NCBI RefSeq assembly: GCF_003001935.1
Contig: NZ_PVNG01000003.1
Coordinates: forward strand, 124,001-188,000
Origin: Nonomuraea fuscirosea
GTDB lineage: Bacteria > Actinomycetota > Actinomycetes > Streptosporangiales > Streptosporangiaceae
Direction of reading: 5' to 3'
Length of the DNA stretch: 64,000 nt
The notes beneath the pieces are model-generated. The model was not told the origin of the DNA, did not search any database, and saw nothing but the letters and a program-made list of their open reading frames with translations. Both the position numbers and the translations under genes were made by a program. Within the stretch, counting starts at the first letter, position 1, and the number at the start of each line of letters is the position of its first letter. Positions 47,587 to 54,878 of this stretch are shown here, piece after piece.

Positions 47587-48866
47587 TGGACGCCATCGAG
47601 GTCATCCGCGCCAAGCGTGACCGGGGCGAGCTGACCACGGAGCAGATCGACTGGGTGATCGGGGCGTACACGCGCGGCGACGTCGCCGACGAGCAGATGT
47701 CCGCGCTGGCCATGGCGATCCTGCTGAACGGCATGAACCGGCGCGAGATCGCCGACTGGACCCAGGCCATGATCCGCTCGGGCGAGCGCATGGACTGGTC
47801 CCGGCTCGACCGGCCCACGGCCGACAAGCACTCGACCGGCGGGGTCGGCGACAAGATCACGCTGCCGCTGGCGCCGCTGGTGGCGGCCTGCGGGGCGTAC
47901 GTGCCGCAGCTGTCGGGCCGTGGGCTCGGCCACACCGGCGGCACCCTGGACAAGATGGAGGCGATCCCCGGCTGGCGGGCCTCACTGTCCAACGACGAGA
48001 TGCTGGGCGTGCTGCGCGCGGCGGGCGCGGTCGTGTGCGCCGCCGGCTCCGGGCTGGCCCCGGCCGACAAGAAGCTGTACGCCCTGCGCGACGTCACCGG
48101 CACCGTCGAGTCGATCCCGCTGATCGCCTCGTCCATCATGTCGAAGAAGATCGCCGAGGGGACGGGCTCGCTCGTCCTCGACGTGAAGGTGGGCTCCGGC
48201 GCGTTCATGAAGAACGTCCCCGACGCCCGCGAGCTGGCCGAGACCATGGTCGCGCTCGGCACCGACGCGGGCGTGCGCACGGTCGCGCTGCTGACCGCGA
48301 TGGACCGGCCGCTCGGGCGGGCCGTGGGCAACGCGCTGGAGGTCGAGGAGTCGGTCGAGGTGCTGGCCGGCGGCGGTCCCGCCGACGTGGTCGAGCTGAC
48401 CGTACGGCTGGCCAGGGAGATGCTGGCGGCCGCCGGGGTCTCCGCGAGCAAGGACCCGGAGACGGCGCTGAAGGACGGCTCGGCGATGGACGCCTGGCGG
48501 CGCATGATCGCGGCTCAGGGCGGCGACCCGGACGCGCTGCTGCCCAGGGCGGCCGAGACGATGACCGTGGAGGCGCCCGCGTCCGGGGTGCTGACCCGGC
48601 TGGACGCGTACGCGGTGGGGCTGGCCGCCTGGCGGCTCGGCGCCGGGCGGGCGCGCAAGGAGGACCCGGTCTCGGCGGGCGCCGGGGTCGTGCTGCACGC
48701 CAAGCCGGGCGATCTGGTACGGGCCGGGCAGCCGCTGCTGACGTTGCACACGGATGAGACGTGGCGTTTCGACCGGGCGGTCGAGGCGCTGGAGGACGCC
48801 TGCGCGGTGGGTGAGGCGAGCGGCGAGCAGCTGCCGCTGGTCATCGACCGCATCACCGCCGCCTAG
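47586..48866 (+). CDS. deoA: Thymidine / pyrimidine-nucleoside phosphorylase
   Basis: Phosphorolyses thymidine or uridine to base plus (deoxy)ribose-1-phosphate. 426 aa: N-terminal AIEVIRAKRDRGELTTEQI, phosphate-binding KHSTGGVGDK, then LSGRGLGHTGGTLDKMEAIPG and KKIAEGTGSLVLDVKVGSGAFMK. Family and length agree. Last gene of the coupled salvage operon; a 24-bp repeat array follows. The pentose phosphate may be handled by the phosphomutase at 60138. Confidence 0.94.
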   Translation: MDAIEVIRAKRDRGELTTEQIDWVIGAYTRGDVADEQMSALAMAILLNGMNRREIADWTQAMIRSGERMDWSRLDRPTADKHSTGGVGDKITLPLAPLVAACGAYVPQLSGRGLGHTGGTLDKMEAIPGWRASLSNDEMLGVLRAAGAVVCAAGSGLAPADKKLYALRDVTGTVESIPLIASSIMSKKIAEGTGSLVLDVKVGSGAFMKNVPDARELAETMVALGTDAGVRTVALLTAMDRPLGRAVGNALEVEESVEVLAGGGPADVVELTVRLAREMLAAAGVSASKDPETALKDGSAMDAWRRMIAAQGGDPDALLPRAAETMTVEAPASGVLTRLDAYAVGLAAWRLGAGRARKEDPVSAGAGVVLHAKPGDLVRAGQPLLTLHTDETWRFDRAVEALEDACAVGEASGEQLPLVIDRITAA

Positions 48867-48869
48867 ACC

Positions 48870-49010
48870 TTCGCGATCACCGGGCCGGGACCGTTCGCGA
48901 TCACCGGGCCGGGACCGTTCGCGATCACCGGGCCGGGACCGTTCGCGATCACCGGGCCGGGACCGTTCGCGGTCACCGGTCCGGGACCTTCAGCGATCAT
49001 CGGCCCCGAG
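48870..49010 (+). repeat. 24-bp tandem repeat, four perfect and two degenerate copies
   Basis: Perfect units start at 48870, 48894, 48918 and 48942 and begin TTCGCGATCACCGGGCCGGG; degenerate units start at 48966 and 48989. The first copy begins right after the deoA stop. As 24 is a multiple of three, all frames translate as 8-residue repeats, but no start or gene context supports coding. Confidence 0.9.
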
Positions 49011-49029
49011 TTGAGGACCGGGCCGGTGA

Positions 49030-49416
49030 TCAGTGGGCCGGGATCGGGGTGTCGGCGAAGATCTCGGTGAGGACGGCCCGCTGCGTCGGCAGGGCTTCGG
49101 CGTGGCGGGAGCGGCCCTCGTCCGTGATGCAGACGAAGACCCCGCGCCGGTCCGCGTCGCACACCCCGCGTGAGACCAGCGACGCCTTCTCCAGCCTGGC
49201 CACCACCCGCGACAGCGCGCTCTGGCTCAGGTGGACCTCTTCGCACAGCTCCTGGATGCGCAGCTTTCTGTCGTGATGGACGATCCGGTCGAGGACCTCG
49301 AACTCGCTGGGCCCCAGGCCGTGCCGATCGCCCAGCTCCCGCTCCAGCGCGCACATCGCCTTGGCATGCCTGCCCAGGACGTAATGCCAGGTGTCGACCA
49401 CGAGCTGCTCGTCCAT
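49030..49416 (-). CDS. MarR-family transcriptional regulator
   Basis: 128 aa with the winged helix LRIQELCEEVHLSQSALSRVVARLEKASLV and the wing DRRGVFVCITDEGRS. ATG 49416 is preferred: TAACCT (49429-49424 on the minus strand) ends 7 bases before it and TTGCAT lies 17 bases further upstream, an excellent leaderless promoter. Upstream Met codons to 49488 would place the promoter inside the gene. Divergent from an MFS drug-type exporter; a dyad between the two promoters is the probable autoregulated operator. Confidence 0.88.
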   Translation of the reverse strand: MDEQLVVDTWHYVLGRHAKAMCALERELGDRHGLGPSEFEVLDRIVHHDRKLRIQELCEEVHLSQSALSRVVARLEKASLVSRGVCDADRRGVFVCITDEGRSRHAEALPTQRAVLTEIFADTPIPAH

Positions 49417-49446
49417 GTCGCGGAGGTTACCACTTCCGTAAATCTC

Positions 49447-49495
49447 ATGCAACGACATTAAATGCGCTTGCATTAGATGTGCGTGCATGTATTGT
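49447..49495. promoter_or_regulatory. Back-to-back promoters and dyad operator for marR-like and MFS genes
   Basis: Plus strand: -35 TTGCAT (49468-49473), 16-base spacer, -10 TATTGT (49490-49495), ATG 49504. Minus strand: -35 TTGCAT (49452-49447), 17-base spacer, -10 TAACCT (49429-49424), ATG 49416. Between the -35 boxes lies AATGC (49461-49465), GCTT, GCATT (49470-49474), extended by ACAT (49455) and ATGT (49477). A MarR dimer here would block both promoters. Both mRNAs look leaderless. Confidence 0.65.
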
Positions 49496-49503
49496 TCTGA
49501 CTC

Positions 49504-50913
49504 ATGTCCTCTTCCTCATCCCGCTGGGGCGCGCTCGCCGTGCTCTGCGCAGTGATATTCCTTGACGCTCTTGACGTGTCGATGGTCGGCGTCGCCCTGC
49601 CGGCCATCCAGCACGATCTGAATCTTGATACCTCCGCCCTGCAATGGGTGGTCAGTGGCTACGTGCTCGGCTACGGCGGTCTTCTTCTGCTCGGGGGCAG
49701 GACCGCCGACCTGCTCGGGCGGCGCAGAGTGTTCCTGGTCGCTTTGGGAGTCTTCGCCGTGGCGTCGTTGCTCGGTGGCATCGTGGACGACGGCGCCCTG
49801 CTGATCGTGGCCCGGTTCGTCAAGGGCGTGGCCGCCGCGTTCACGGCGCCCGCCGCGTTGTCGATCATCACGACCACCTTTGCCGAGGGTCCCGAGCGCA
49901 ACCGGGCGTTGAGCTTCTTCACCGCCTCGGGAGCCAGCGGCTACTCGCTCGGCCTCGTGCTGTCCGGCCTGCTGACCGAGATCGGCTGGCGCTGGACGTT
50001 GCTGATGCCGGTGCCGGTCGCGATCATCGCGCTGGTCGCCGCGTTGAAGGTGCTGCCGCGCGGCCGGGAGGAGCGGGCCGAAGGCGGTCACGACCTCGTC
50101 GGCGCCGTGACCATCACCGCGTCGATGTTGCTGCTGGTGTTCACCGTCGTGCAGGCCCCCGAGGCGGGCTGGGCCTCCCTGCGCACGATCGGCTCGCTGG
50201 CGGGCGTGGCCGCGCTGCTCGCGCTGTTCGTGGTGACCGAGCTCAAGGTGCGGCACCCGCTGGTGCGGCTGGGCATCCTGCGCTCCGGCCACATCGTGCG
50301 GGCCAACCTGGGGCTGCTCATCCTCATGGGCTCGTACGTGTCGTTCCAGTTCGTGGCGATGCAGTACTTCCAGAACCTGCTCGGCTGGTCCGCCCTCGGC
50401 ACCGCCATGGCGTTCCTGCCCGCCGGCGTGCTCGTCGCGGTCACCTCGACCAAGATGGGCGACTTCGCCGACCGGTTCGGCACCGGCAAGCTGATCGTCA
50501 TCGGCGCCGCCGCGCTGGCCGGCGGGTACGCGATCTTCCTCGGCATCGACCGCACCCCCAGCCTGGGCGGCATGGTGATCCCCGGCATGGTCCTGCTGGG
50601 CATCGCGTTCGCGCTGTCGTTCCCCTCGCTGAACATCCAGGCAACCAACGGCGTGAGCGACGACGAGCAGGGGCTGGCCTCCGGCCTGCTGAACACCTCG
50701 GGGCAGGTGGGCGGCGCGATCGTGCTGGCCGTCGTGACCGCCGTGCTCACCTCGGGCGGCGAGACCCTGTCCATCGAGGCGTTGCGCGCGGCGATCGTGG
50801 TGTCGCTGGTGCTGGCCCTGGTCGGGCTGGCCATCTCGGCCACCGGCCTGCGCGCCCGCAAGGCGGTGCCGGCCGCCGAACCGCAGGAGGCACGGGTGTA
50901 CGAGACCGTCTGA
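49504..50913 (+). CDS. MFS transporter, DHA2 (EmrB/QacA-like) drug exporter
   Basis: 469 aa, about 14 membrane helices. The first helix carries the DHA2 motif LDALDVSMVGVALPAIQHDL, followed by LQWVVSGYVLGYGGLLLLGGRTADLLGRRRVF (motif A) and the antiporter motif region ASGASGYSLGLVLSGLLTE. Likely proton-driven efflux of a toxic compound, substrate unknown. Controlled by the divergent MarR protein. No Shine-Dalgarno precedes ATG 49504. Confidence 0.9.
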   Translation: MSSSSSRWGALAVLCAVIFLDALDVSMVGVALPAIQHDLNLDTSALQWVVSGYVLGYGGLLLLGGRTADLLGRRRVFLVALGVFAVASLLGGIVDDGALLIVARFVKGVAAAFTAPAALSIITTTFAEGPERNRALSFFTASGASGYSLGLVLSGLLTEIGWRWTLLMPVPVAIIALVAALKVLPRGREERAEGGHDLVGAVTITASMLLLVFTVVQAPEAGWASLRTIGSLAGVAALLALFVVTELKVRHPLVRLGILRSGHIVRANLGLLILMGSYVSFQFVAMQYFQNLLGWSALGTAMAFLPAGVLVAVTSTKMGDFADRFGTGKLIVIGAAALAGGYAIFLGIDRTPSLGGMVIPGMVLLGIAFALSFPSLNIQATNGVSDDEQGLASGLLNTSGQVGGAIVLAVVTAVLTSGGETLSIEALRAAIVVSLVLALVGLAISATGLRARKAVPAAEPQEARVYETV

Positions 50914-51006
50914 CCGGGGCGGCATGCCGGGCGGGTGTGATCGCGGCGGCCGGTAAGCCGGGCGTGGCACGGCGTGGCGGGCCCGTACGCTGGGCATCTA
51001 CCCGGC

Positions 51007-51636
51007 ATGTGCTCGTCTTCACCGTCCGCCGGCCGGTCGCCGCGCACTCGTGCGGCCGTCGTGCGGGCCTGTCTGGCCGTGATCGCCGCAGCGCTCACCG
51101 CAGGGCTCGCCGCGTGCGGCACCGCCCGGCAGGCCACGCTGCCGCAGACCCCGGCCACCACGGAGACCGGCGGCACGGGCTCGCCCTCTGCCGCTGCTCC
51201 CGGTGCTCCGACCAGCACCGCCGAGGTGGAGGTCGACCGGAGCGGCACCGAGCCGGCCGTGGTGACGGGGGTGCGCTTCGCCGCTCACGAGGGCTACGAC
51301 CGGCTGGTGGTGGACCTCAAGGGCGGGATGCCCGGATACAACGTGAAATGGGTGGACGAGTTCGTCCAGGACGGCTCAGGCAAGCCCATGGGCGTGCGCG
51401 GCGGCGCGTACCTCCAGCTCACGCTCTTCCCCGCGAACGCCCACGACGAGGACGGCGAGCCCACCTGGAGCGGCGGGCCCGTCTACGCGGCCGGCCTGGC
51501 CAACCTGGCCGACGTCGTCAGGACCGGCGACTTCGAGGGCCGCGTCGGGATCGGGCTGGCGCTGGACCGGCAGGCGGCGTTCCAGGTCACGGAGCACAGG
51601 TCGCCGAACCGCCTGGTCCTGGACGTGGCACACTGA
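51007..51636 (+). CDS. Lipoprotein with AMIN-like domain
   Basis: 209 aa. Signal with lipobox LAAC at about Cys37 (AALTAGLAAC), a Thr/Pro/Ala-rich spacer, then a beta-sandwich domain from about residue 85 (VTGVRFAAHEGYDRLVVDLKGG to the end, NRLVLDVAH) that resembles the AMIN-like domain of actinobacterial envelope proteins. Role unknown; AMIN-type domains usually bind the cell wall. ATG 51007 gives a short basic n-region; an upstream in-frame start at 50974 is possible. The cupin gene starts 4 bases after its stop. Confidence 0.72.
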   Translation: MCSSSPSAGRSPRTRAAVVRACLAVIAAALTAGLAACGTARQATLPQTPATTETGGTGSPSAAAPGAPTSTAEVEVDRSGTEPAVVTGVRFAAHEGYDRLVVDLKGGMPGYNVKWVDEFVQDGSGKPMGVRGGAYLQLTLFPANAHDEDGEPTWSGGPVYAAGLANLADVVRTGDFEGRVGIGLALDRQAAFQVTEHRSPNRLVLDVAH

Positions 51637-51640
51637 CCTG

Positions 51641-51991
51641 GTGGTCAGAAAGATCGGGGCTCCGGCCCGCATTCCCGTACCAGGCGGCAAGCTCATCGAC
51701 GAGCACGTGGGCCGCGTCAGCAGCGGCGATGAGGCGATCTCCATCGCCCACATGGTCGCCCCGCCCGGCTGGGAGGAGCCGCCGCAGACGCCGGCGTTCA
51801 CCGAGTACACGGTGGTGCTGCGCGGCACGGTGATCGTGGCGCACGACGAGGGCACGACGCTGGTCGAGGCCGGGCAGTCGGTGGTGACGTCGCCGGGGGA
51901 GAAGGTCCGCTACAGCGCCGGGCCCGAGGGCGCCGAGTACATCGCCGTGTGCCTGCCCGCCTTCTCCCCGGACGGTGCCGGCCGCGACTGA
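51641..51991 (+). CDS. Cupin-domain protein
   Basis: 116 aa, one small beta-barrel: ISIAHMVAPPGWEEPPQTPAFTEYTVVLRG contains the first cupin motif (its His/Glu pattern is partly changed), and SVVTSPGEKVRYSAGPEGAEYI the second. GTG 51641 follows the lipoprotein stop at 4 bases and suggests co-transcription. Metal binding and substrate are unclear. Confidence 0.7.
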   Translation: MVRKIGAPARIPVPGGKLIDEHVGRVSSGDEAISIAHMVAPPGWEEPPQTPAFTEYTVVLRGTVIVAHDEGTTLVEAGQSVVTSPGEKVRYSAGPEGAEYIAVCLPAFSPDGAGRD

Positions 51992-52065
51992 CGCGACGGG
52001 GTTGACGAGACCGATCCAGTACAGCCCGCCCGACGGGCTGACCGGGCGGGCAGTGCTCATATCAT

Positions 52066-52232
52066 GGCCTGTTGACATCCTCCCCCCCTTGAAGGAGGGG
52101 GATTCCCACGGTCGCCCGTGGGGTTTCCTGCTTCATCGCCGGTCGCCCGCCCGAGAAAAGGATCTCTCGTTGAGGTCTTACACCAGCTCCACAGGCGTTT
52201 CGCCTCTCCGCCAGCCCGGCGGCGAGGGTATG
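52066..52232 (-). pseudogene. TnpB C-terminal remnant (IS200/IS605 family)
   Basis: The minus-strand frame reads LAAGLAERRNACGAGVRP and later MKQETPRATVGIPLLQGGED, the characteristic tail of actinobacterial TnpB (IS1341-type) proteins, which runs through the element's right end. Nothing of the RuvC-like catalytic domain or zinc finger remains. Confidence 0.7.
52072..52230 (-). ncRNA. Possible omega RNA (TnpB guide RNA) scaffold
   Basis: In IS605-type elements the guide RNA of TnpB covers the 3' end of tnpB and the right end, with the guide taken from flanking DNA. Exactly that segment is retained here, including CCCACGG and CCGTGGG (about 52104-52121) and the terminal hairpin. The guide would come from 52071 downward. 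Expression is unproven, and no intact TnpB is in the window. Confidence 0.3.
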
Positions 52233-52400
52233 TCCGATCAGTATTCCGGCGGCTTGGTCATCGCCGCCGTCGAACACACTACCGAACCTCGCGGCATCGC
52301 GCCGCGTTTCGAGGGCGGTCCGCCTGGCGGCGAATCGCCTGCCCCTGTCCTGCTCCGCAGGGGTCCGATTCCTCCCCGCCTAGAGGCGGGGGTTTCCTCG
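52072..52400 (-). mobile_element. Internally deleted IS200/IS605 (TnpB) element, ~330 bp
   Basis: Read on the minus strand, the left end near 52400 has the subterminal hairpin CCCCGCC (52391-52385) with GGCGGGG (52380-52374). The right end, near 52072, finishes GGGGAGGATGTCAA after GTGGGAATCCCC, a terminal sequence typical of TnpB elements. Between them only the TnpB tail and about 140 bases of other sequence remain, so the element cannot move alone. It sits between the cupin gene and add; its left end stops about 10-20 bases before the add ATG and may contribute to the add ribosome site (CGGAGG). Confidence 0.72.
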
Positions 52401-52410
52401 GAGGTTTCTG

Positions 52411-53484
52411 ATGAGGCCCACGCTTGACGAGATCCGGCGGGCTCCCAAGGTGTTGCTGCACGATCACCTCGACGGCGGGCTCCGCGCCGAGACGATCGTC
52501 GAGCTGGCCAGGGAGACCGACTACGGCCGGCTGCCCACCCACGATCCCGACAACCTGCGCCAGTGGTTCGGGGAGGCGGCCGACTCCGGCTCGCTCGAAC
52601 GCTACCTGGAGACGTTCGACCACACGGTCGGCGTCATGCAGACCCGCGAGTCGCTGGAGCGCGTGGCCGCCGAGTGCGCCGAAGACCTGGCCGCCGACGG
52701 CGTGGTCTACGCCGAGGTGCGCTTCGCGCCCGAGCAGCACACCACCACGGGCCTGAGCCTCGACGAGGTCGTGGAGGCGGTGCTCGAAGGGTTCGCGCGC
52801 GGCTCGGAGGGGCGCGGCATCCGCGTCGGCACCCTCCTGACGGCCATGCGGCACCAGGCGCGCTCCAGGGAGATCGCCGAGCTGGCCGTGCGCTACCGCG
52901 ACGGCGGCGTGGTGGGCTTCGACATCGCGGGCGCCGAGGCCGGCTACCCGCCCACCCGCCACCTCGACGCCTTCGAATACCTCCAGCGGGAGAACGCCCA
53001 CTTCACCATCCACGCCGGCGAGGGCTTCGGGCTGCCGTCGATCTGGCAGGCCATCCAGTGGTGCGGCGCCGACCGGCTCGGCCACGGCGTGCGCATCATC
53101 GACGACATCTCCGTGTCCGGCGACGGGTCGGCCAAGCTGGGGCGGCTGGCGGCCTACGTTCGCGACAAGCGCATCCCGCTGGAGATGTGCCCCACGTCCA
53201 ACCTGCAGACCGGAGCCGCCGCGTCGATCGCCGACCACCCCATCGGGCTGCTGCGGCGGCTGCACTTCCGCGTCACCGTCAACACCGACAACCGGCTGAT
53301 GAGCTCGACCAGCCTGGCGCTGGAGTTCCACAAGCTGGTCGAGGCGTTCGGCTACGGCTGGGACGATCTGCAGTGGTTCACGGTCAACGCGATGAAGTCG
53401 GCGTTCATCCCGTTCGACGAGCGGCTGGCGCTGATCAACGGCCGGATCAAGCCGGGGTTCGCGCAGCTGAAGTGGCAGCCGTGA
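52411..53484 (+). CDS. add: Adenosine deaminase
   Basis: Converts adenosine and deoxyadenosine to inosine forms. 357 aa: zinc ligands H17 and H19 in [17 protein letters not shown] with catalytic Glu context, the later GHGVRI His, and the metal Asp in [12 protein letters not shown] 52411 has GGAGG at 6 bases. In many actinomycetes add directly follows deoA in one operon; here 3.5 kb with MarR, MFS, lipoprotein, cupin and a TnpB remnant lie between. A PH-domain gene overlaps its stop (GTGA). Inosine formed can be split by the PNP at 61808. Confidence 0.94.
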   Translation: MRPTLDEIRRAPKVLLHDHLDGGLRAETIVELARETDYGRLPTHDPDNLRQWFGEAADSGSLERYLETFDHTVGVMQTRESLERVAAECAEDLAADGVVYAEVRFAPEQHTTTGLSLDEVVEAVLEGFARGSEGRGIRVGTLLTAMRHQARSREIAELAVRYRDGGVVGFDIAGAEAGYPPTRHLDAFEYLQRENAHFTIHAGEGFGLPSIWQAIQWCGADRLGHGVRIIDDISVSGDGSAKLGRLAAYVRDKRIPLEMCPTSNLQTGAAASIADHPIGLLRRLHFRVTVNTDNRLMSSTSLALEFHKLVEAFGYGWDDLQWFTVNAMKSAFIPFDERLALINGRIKPGFAQLKWQP

Positions 53485-54092
53485 AGCAGAGCTACCGGTC
53501 CAGGACCGCGTTCGTGCTGGCATGGGTGTGGCTGGCCTTCGTGGCCTTCAACGTCGTCGACCTGATCGTCCGCTACAGCGGCAAGCCGTCGCTGGTGGCG
53601 CTGGCCGTGCTGGGGGCGCTGACGGCGCTCGTCTACGCGGTCGCGCTGCGCCCCGCCACCGTGCTCACGGAGGCGGGGCTGGTCGGGCGCAACCCGTTCC
53701 GCACCACGTTCGTGCCGTGGGCCTCGATCGAGGACGTCACGGTGTCCCACTCCATCAACGTGCACCACGGCGACGAGCAGGTGCTGCGGCTGTGGACGCC
53801 GATGAGCAGCGCGCGTGAGCGGGCCAGGGCGCAGCGGCGCGGCGCCCCCGCGCGACAGCGGGGGCGCTTCAAGACCGAGCCGACCCTGTCGAAGGGCGAG
53901 CAGGCGGCGGCGGAGGCGTTCGCCGGCAAGACGCACGCCGACTGGGTGGGCGACCAGATCCGCGAACGCGCCGAGTCGGCCAGGCGCCGCGACGAGCAGG
54001 CGGGGCCGGCCCGGGTGACGTGGTCCTACGACGCGATCGCGGTGCTGGTGGTCGCGGTGGCGCTGGTGGTCGCCGCGATCGTCGTCGCCTGA
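53481..54092 (+). CDS. Membrane protein with bacterial PH-like domain
   Basis: 203 aa. Two N-terminal hydrophobic segments (about 9-27, [20 protein letters not shown], and 36-55), then a PH-like strand pattern ([30 protein letters not shown]), a basic, Ala/Arg-rich helix and a C-terminal membrane helix (about 183-203). The N-terminal two helices followed by such strands are typical of bPH proteins of unknown function, which often neighbour add in actinomycetes. GTG 53481 overlaps the add stop by 4 bases. Confidence 0.78.
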   Translation: MKQSYRSRTAFVLAWVWLAFVAFNVVDLIVRYSGKPSLVALAVLGALTALVYAVALRPATVLTEAGLVGRNPFRTTFVPWASIEDVTVSHSINVHHGDEQVLRLWTPMSSARERARAQRRGAPARQRGRFKTEPTLSKGEQAAAEAFAGKTHADWVGDQIRERAESARRRDEQAGPARVTWSYDAIAVLVVAVALVVAAIVVA

Positions 54093-54146
54093 CCGGCGCG
54101 GCGCCTGTCGAGGGTCGCCTGGTCCGCGCGGCCTGTTGGCCGTCGT

Positions 54147-54878
54147 CTAGTCTGCTCGCTTCCTGTTGACGAAGGCGTCCATGCCGGCCTGGGCGATGCC
54201 GGACGCCTCCACCTGCTTGGCCGCCTCGGTCTCCACCTGGAAGGCCCGCTCGACCTCCGCCAGCGGCGGGCGCAGCAGGGCGAGGTGGACCGCCGTGGCG
54301 GTGCCGGCGGCGCTCCAGTGGCGTACGCGAGCGATCGCCGTCTCCACCAGCGCCTCCGGATCGACGATCTGATCCAGCAGGCCGACGGCGAGGGCGTCCT
54401 CGGCGCTCATCCGGGTCGAGTCGAGCACCAGCCGCAACGCCCTGCCGCCGACGAGACGGGGGAGCAGGTAGCCGGCGGCGTTGGAGATCGACAGGCCGAT
54501 GTGGTTCTCCGGCAGGAAGTACTCGGCCGCCGGCGTGCCGATGCGGGCGTCGAAGCAGAGCGTCCACTCGGCGGCGCCGCCCACGGCCAGGCCGTTGACC
54601 GCCGCCACCACCGGCACCCGGGTCTCCAGCACGGCCCTGGTCATGTCGTGGAACAGCTCCACCTCCTCGACCAGCGACCGGCCGACGGCCTGGTTGATGT
54701 CCTCGCCGGCGGAGAACGCCCGGCCGGTCCCGGTGACCACGATGCCCCGGCCGCTCCCGCCGTGCTCGCGGACGGCGGCGGCGAGGTCCGCGCGCATGGC
54801 GGCGGTGAGGGCGTTGAGTTTGTCGGGCCGGGCGAGGGTGATCACGGCCACCTCGTCGCGTACGGTCACGTCGATCAT
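54147..54878 (-). CDS. Enoyl-CoA hydratase/isomerase family protein
   Basis: 243 aa, crotonase fold. Oxyanion motifs TGTGRAFSAGEDI and AAVNGLAVGGAAEWTLCFD are visible, as is the later ENHIGLSISNAAGYLLPRLVG. The catalytic Glu positions are partly altered, so the reaction (hydration, isomerisation or hydrolysis) is open. ATG 54878 overlaps the synthetase stop by 4 bases (ATGA) and has GGAG at 5 bases. It forms an operon with the TetR regulator and acyl-CoA synthetase, suggesting activation and breakdown of an organic acid. Confidence 0.86.
   Translation of the reverse strand: MIDVTVRDEVAVITLARPDKLNALTAAMRADLAAAVREHGGSGRGIVVTGTGRAFSAGEDINQAVGRSLVEEVELFHDMTRAVLETRVPVVAAVNGLAVGGAAEWTLCFDARIGTPAAEYFLPENHIGLSISNAAGYLLPRLVGGRALRLVLDSTRMSAEDALAVGLLDQIVDPEALVETAIARVRHWSAAGTATAVHLALLRPPLAEVERAFQVETEAAKQVEASGIAQAGMDAFVNRKRAD

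Noticed and set aside
48863..49354. Repeat protein with NGPGPVIA units
   Set aside because: It is the third frame of the MarR gene joined to the 24-bp array; no start signal, and the + strand translates into equally regular peptides.
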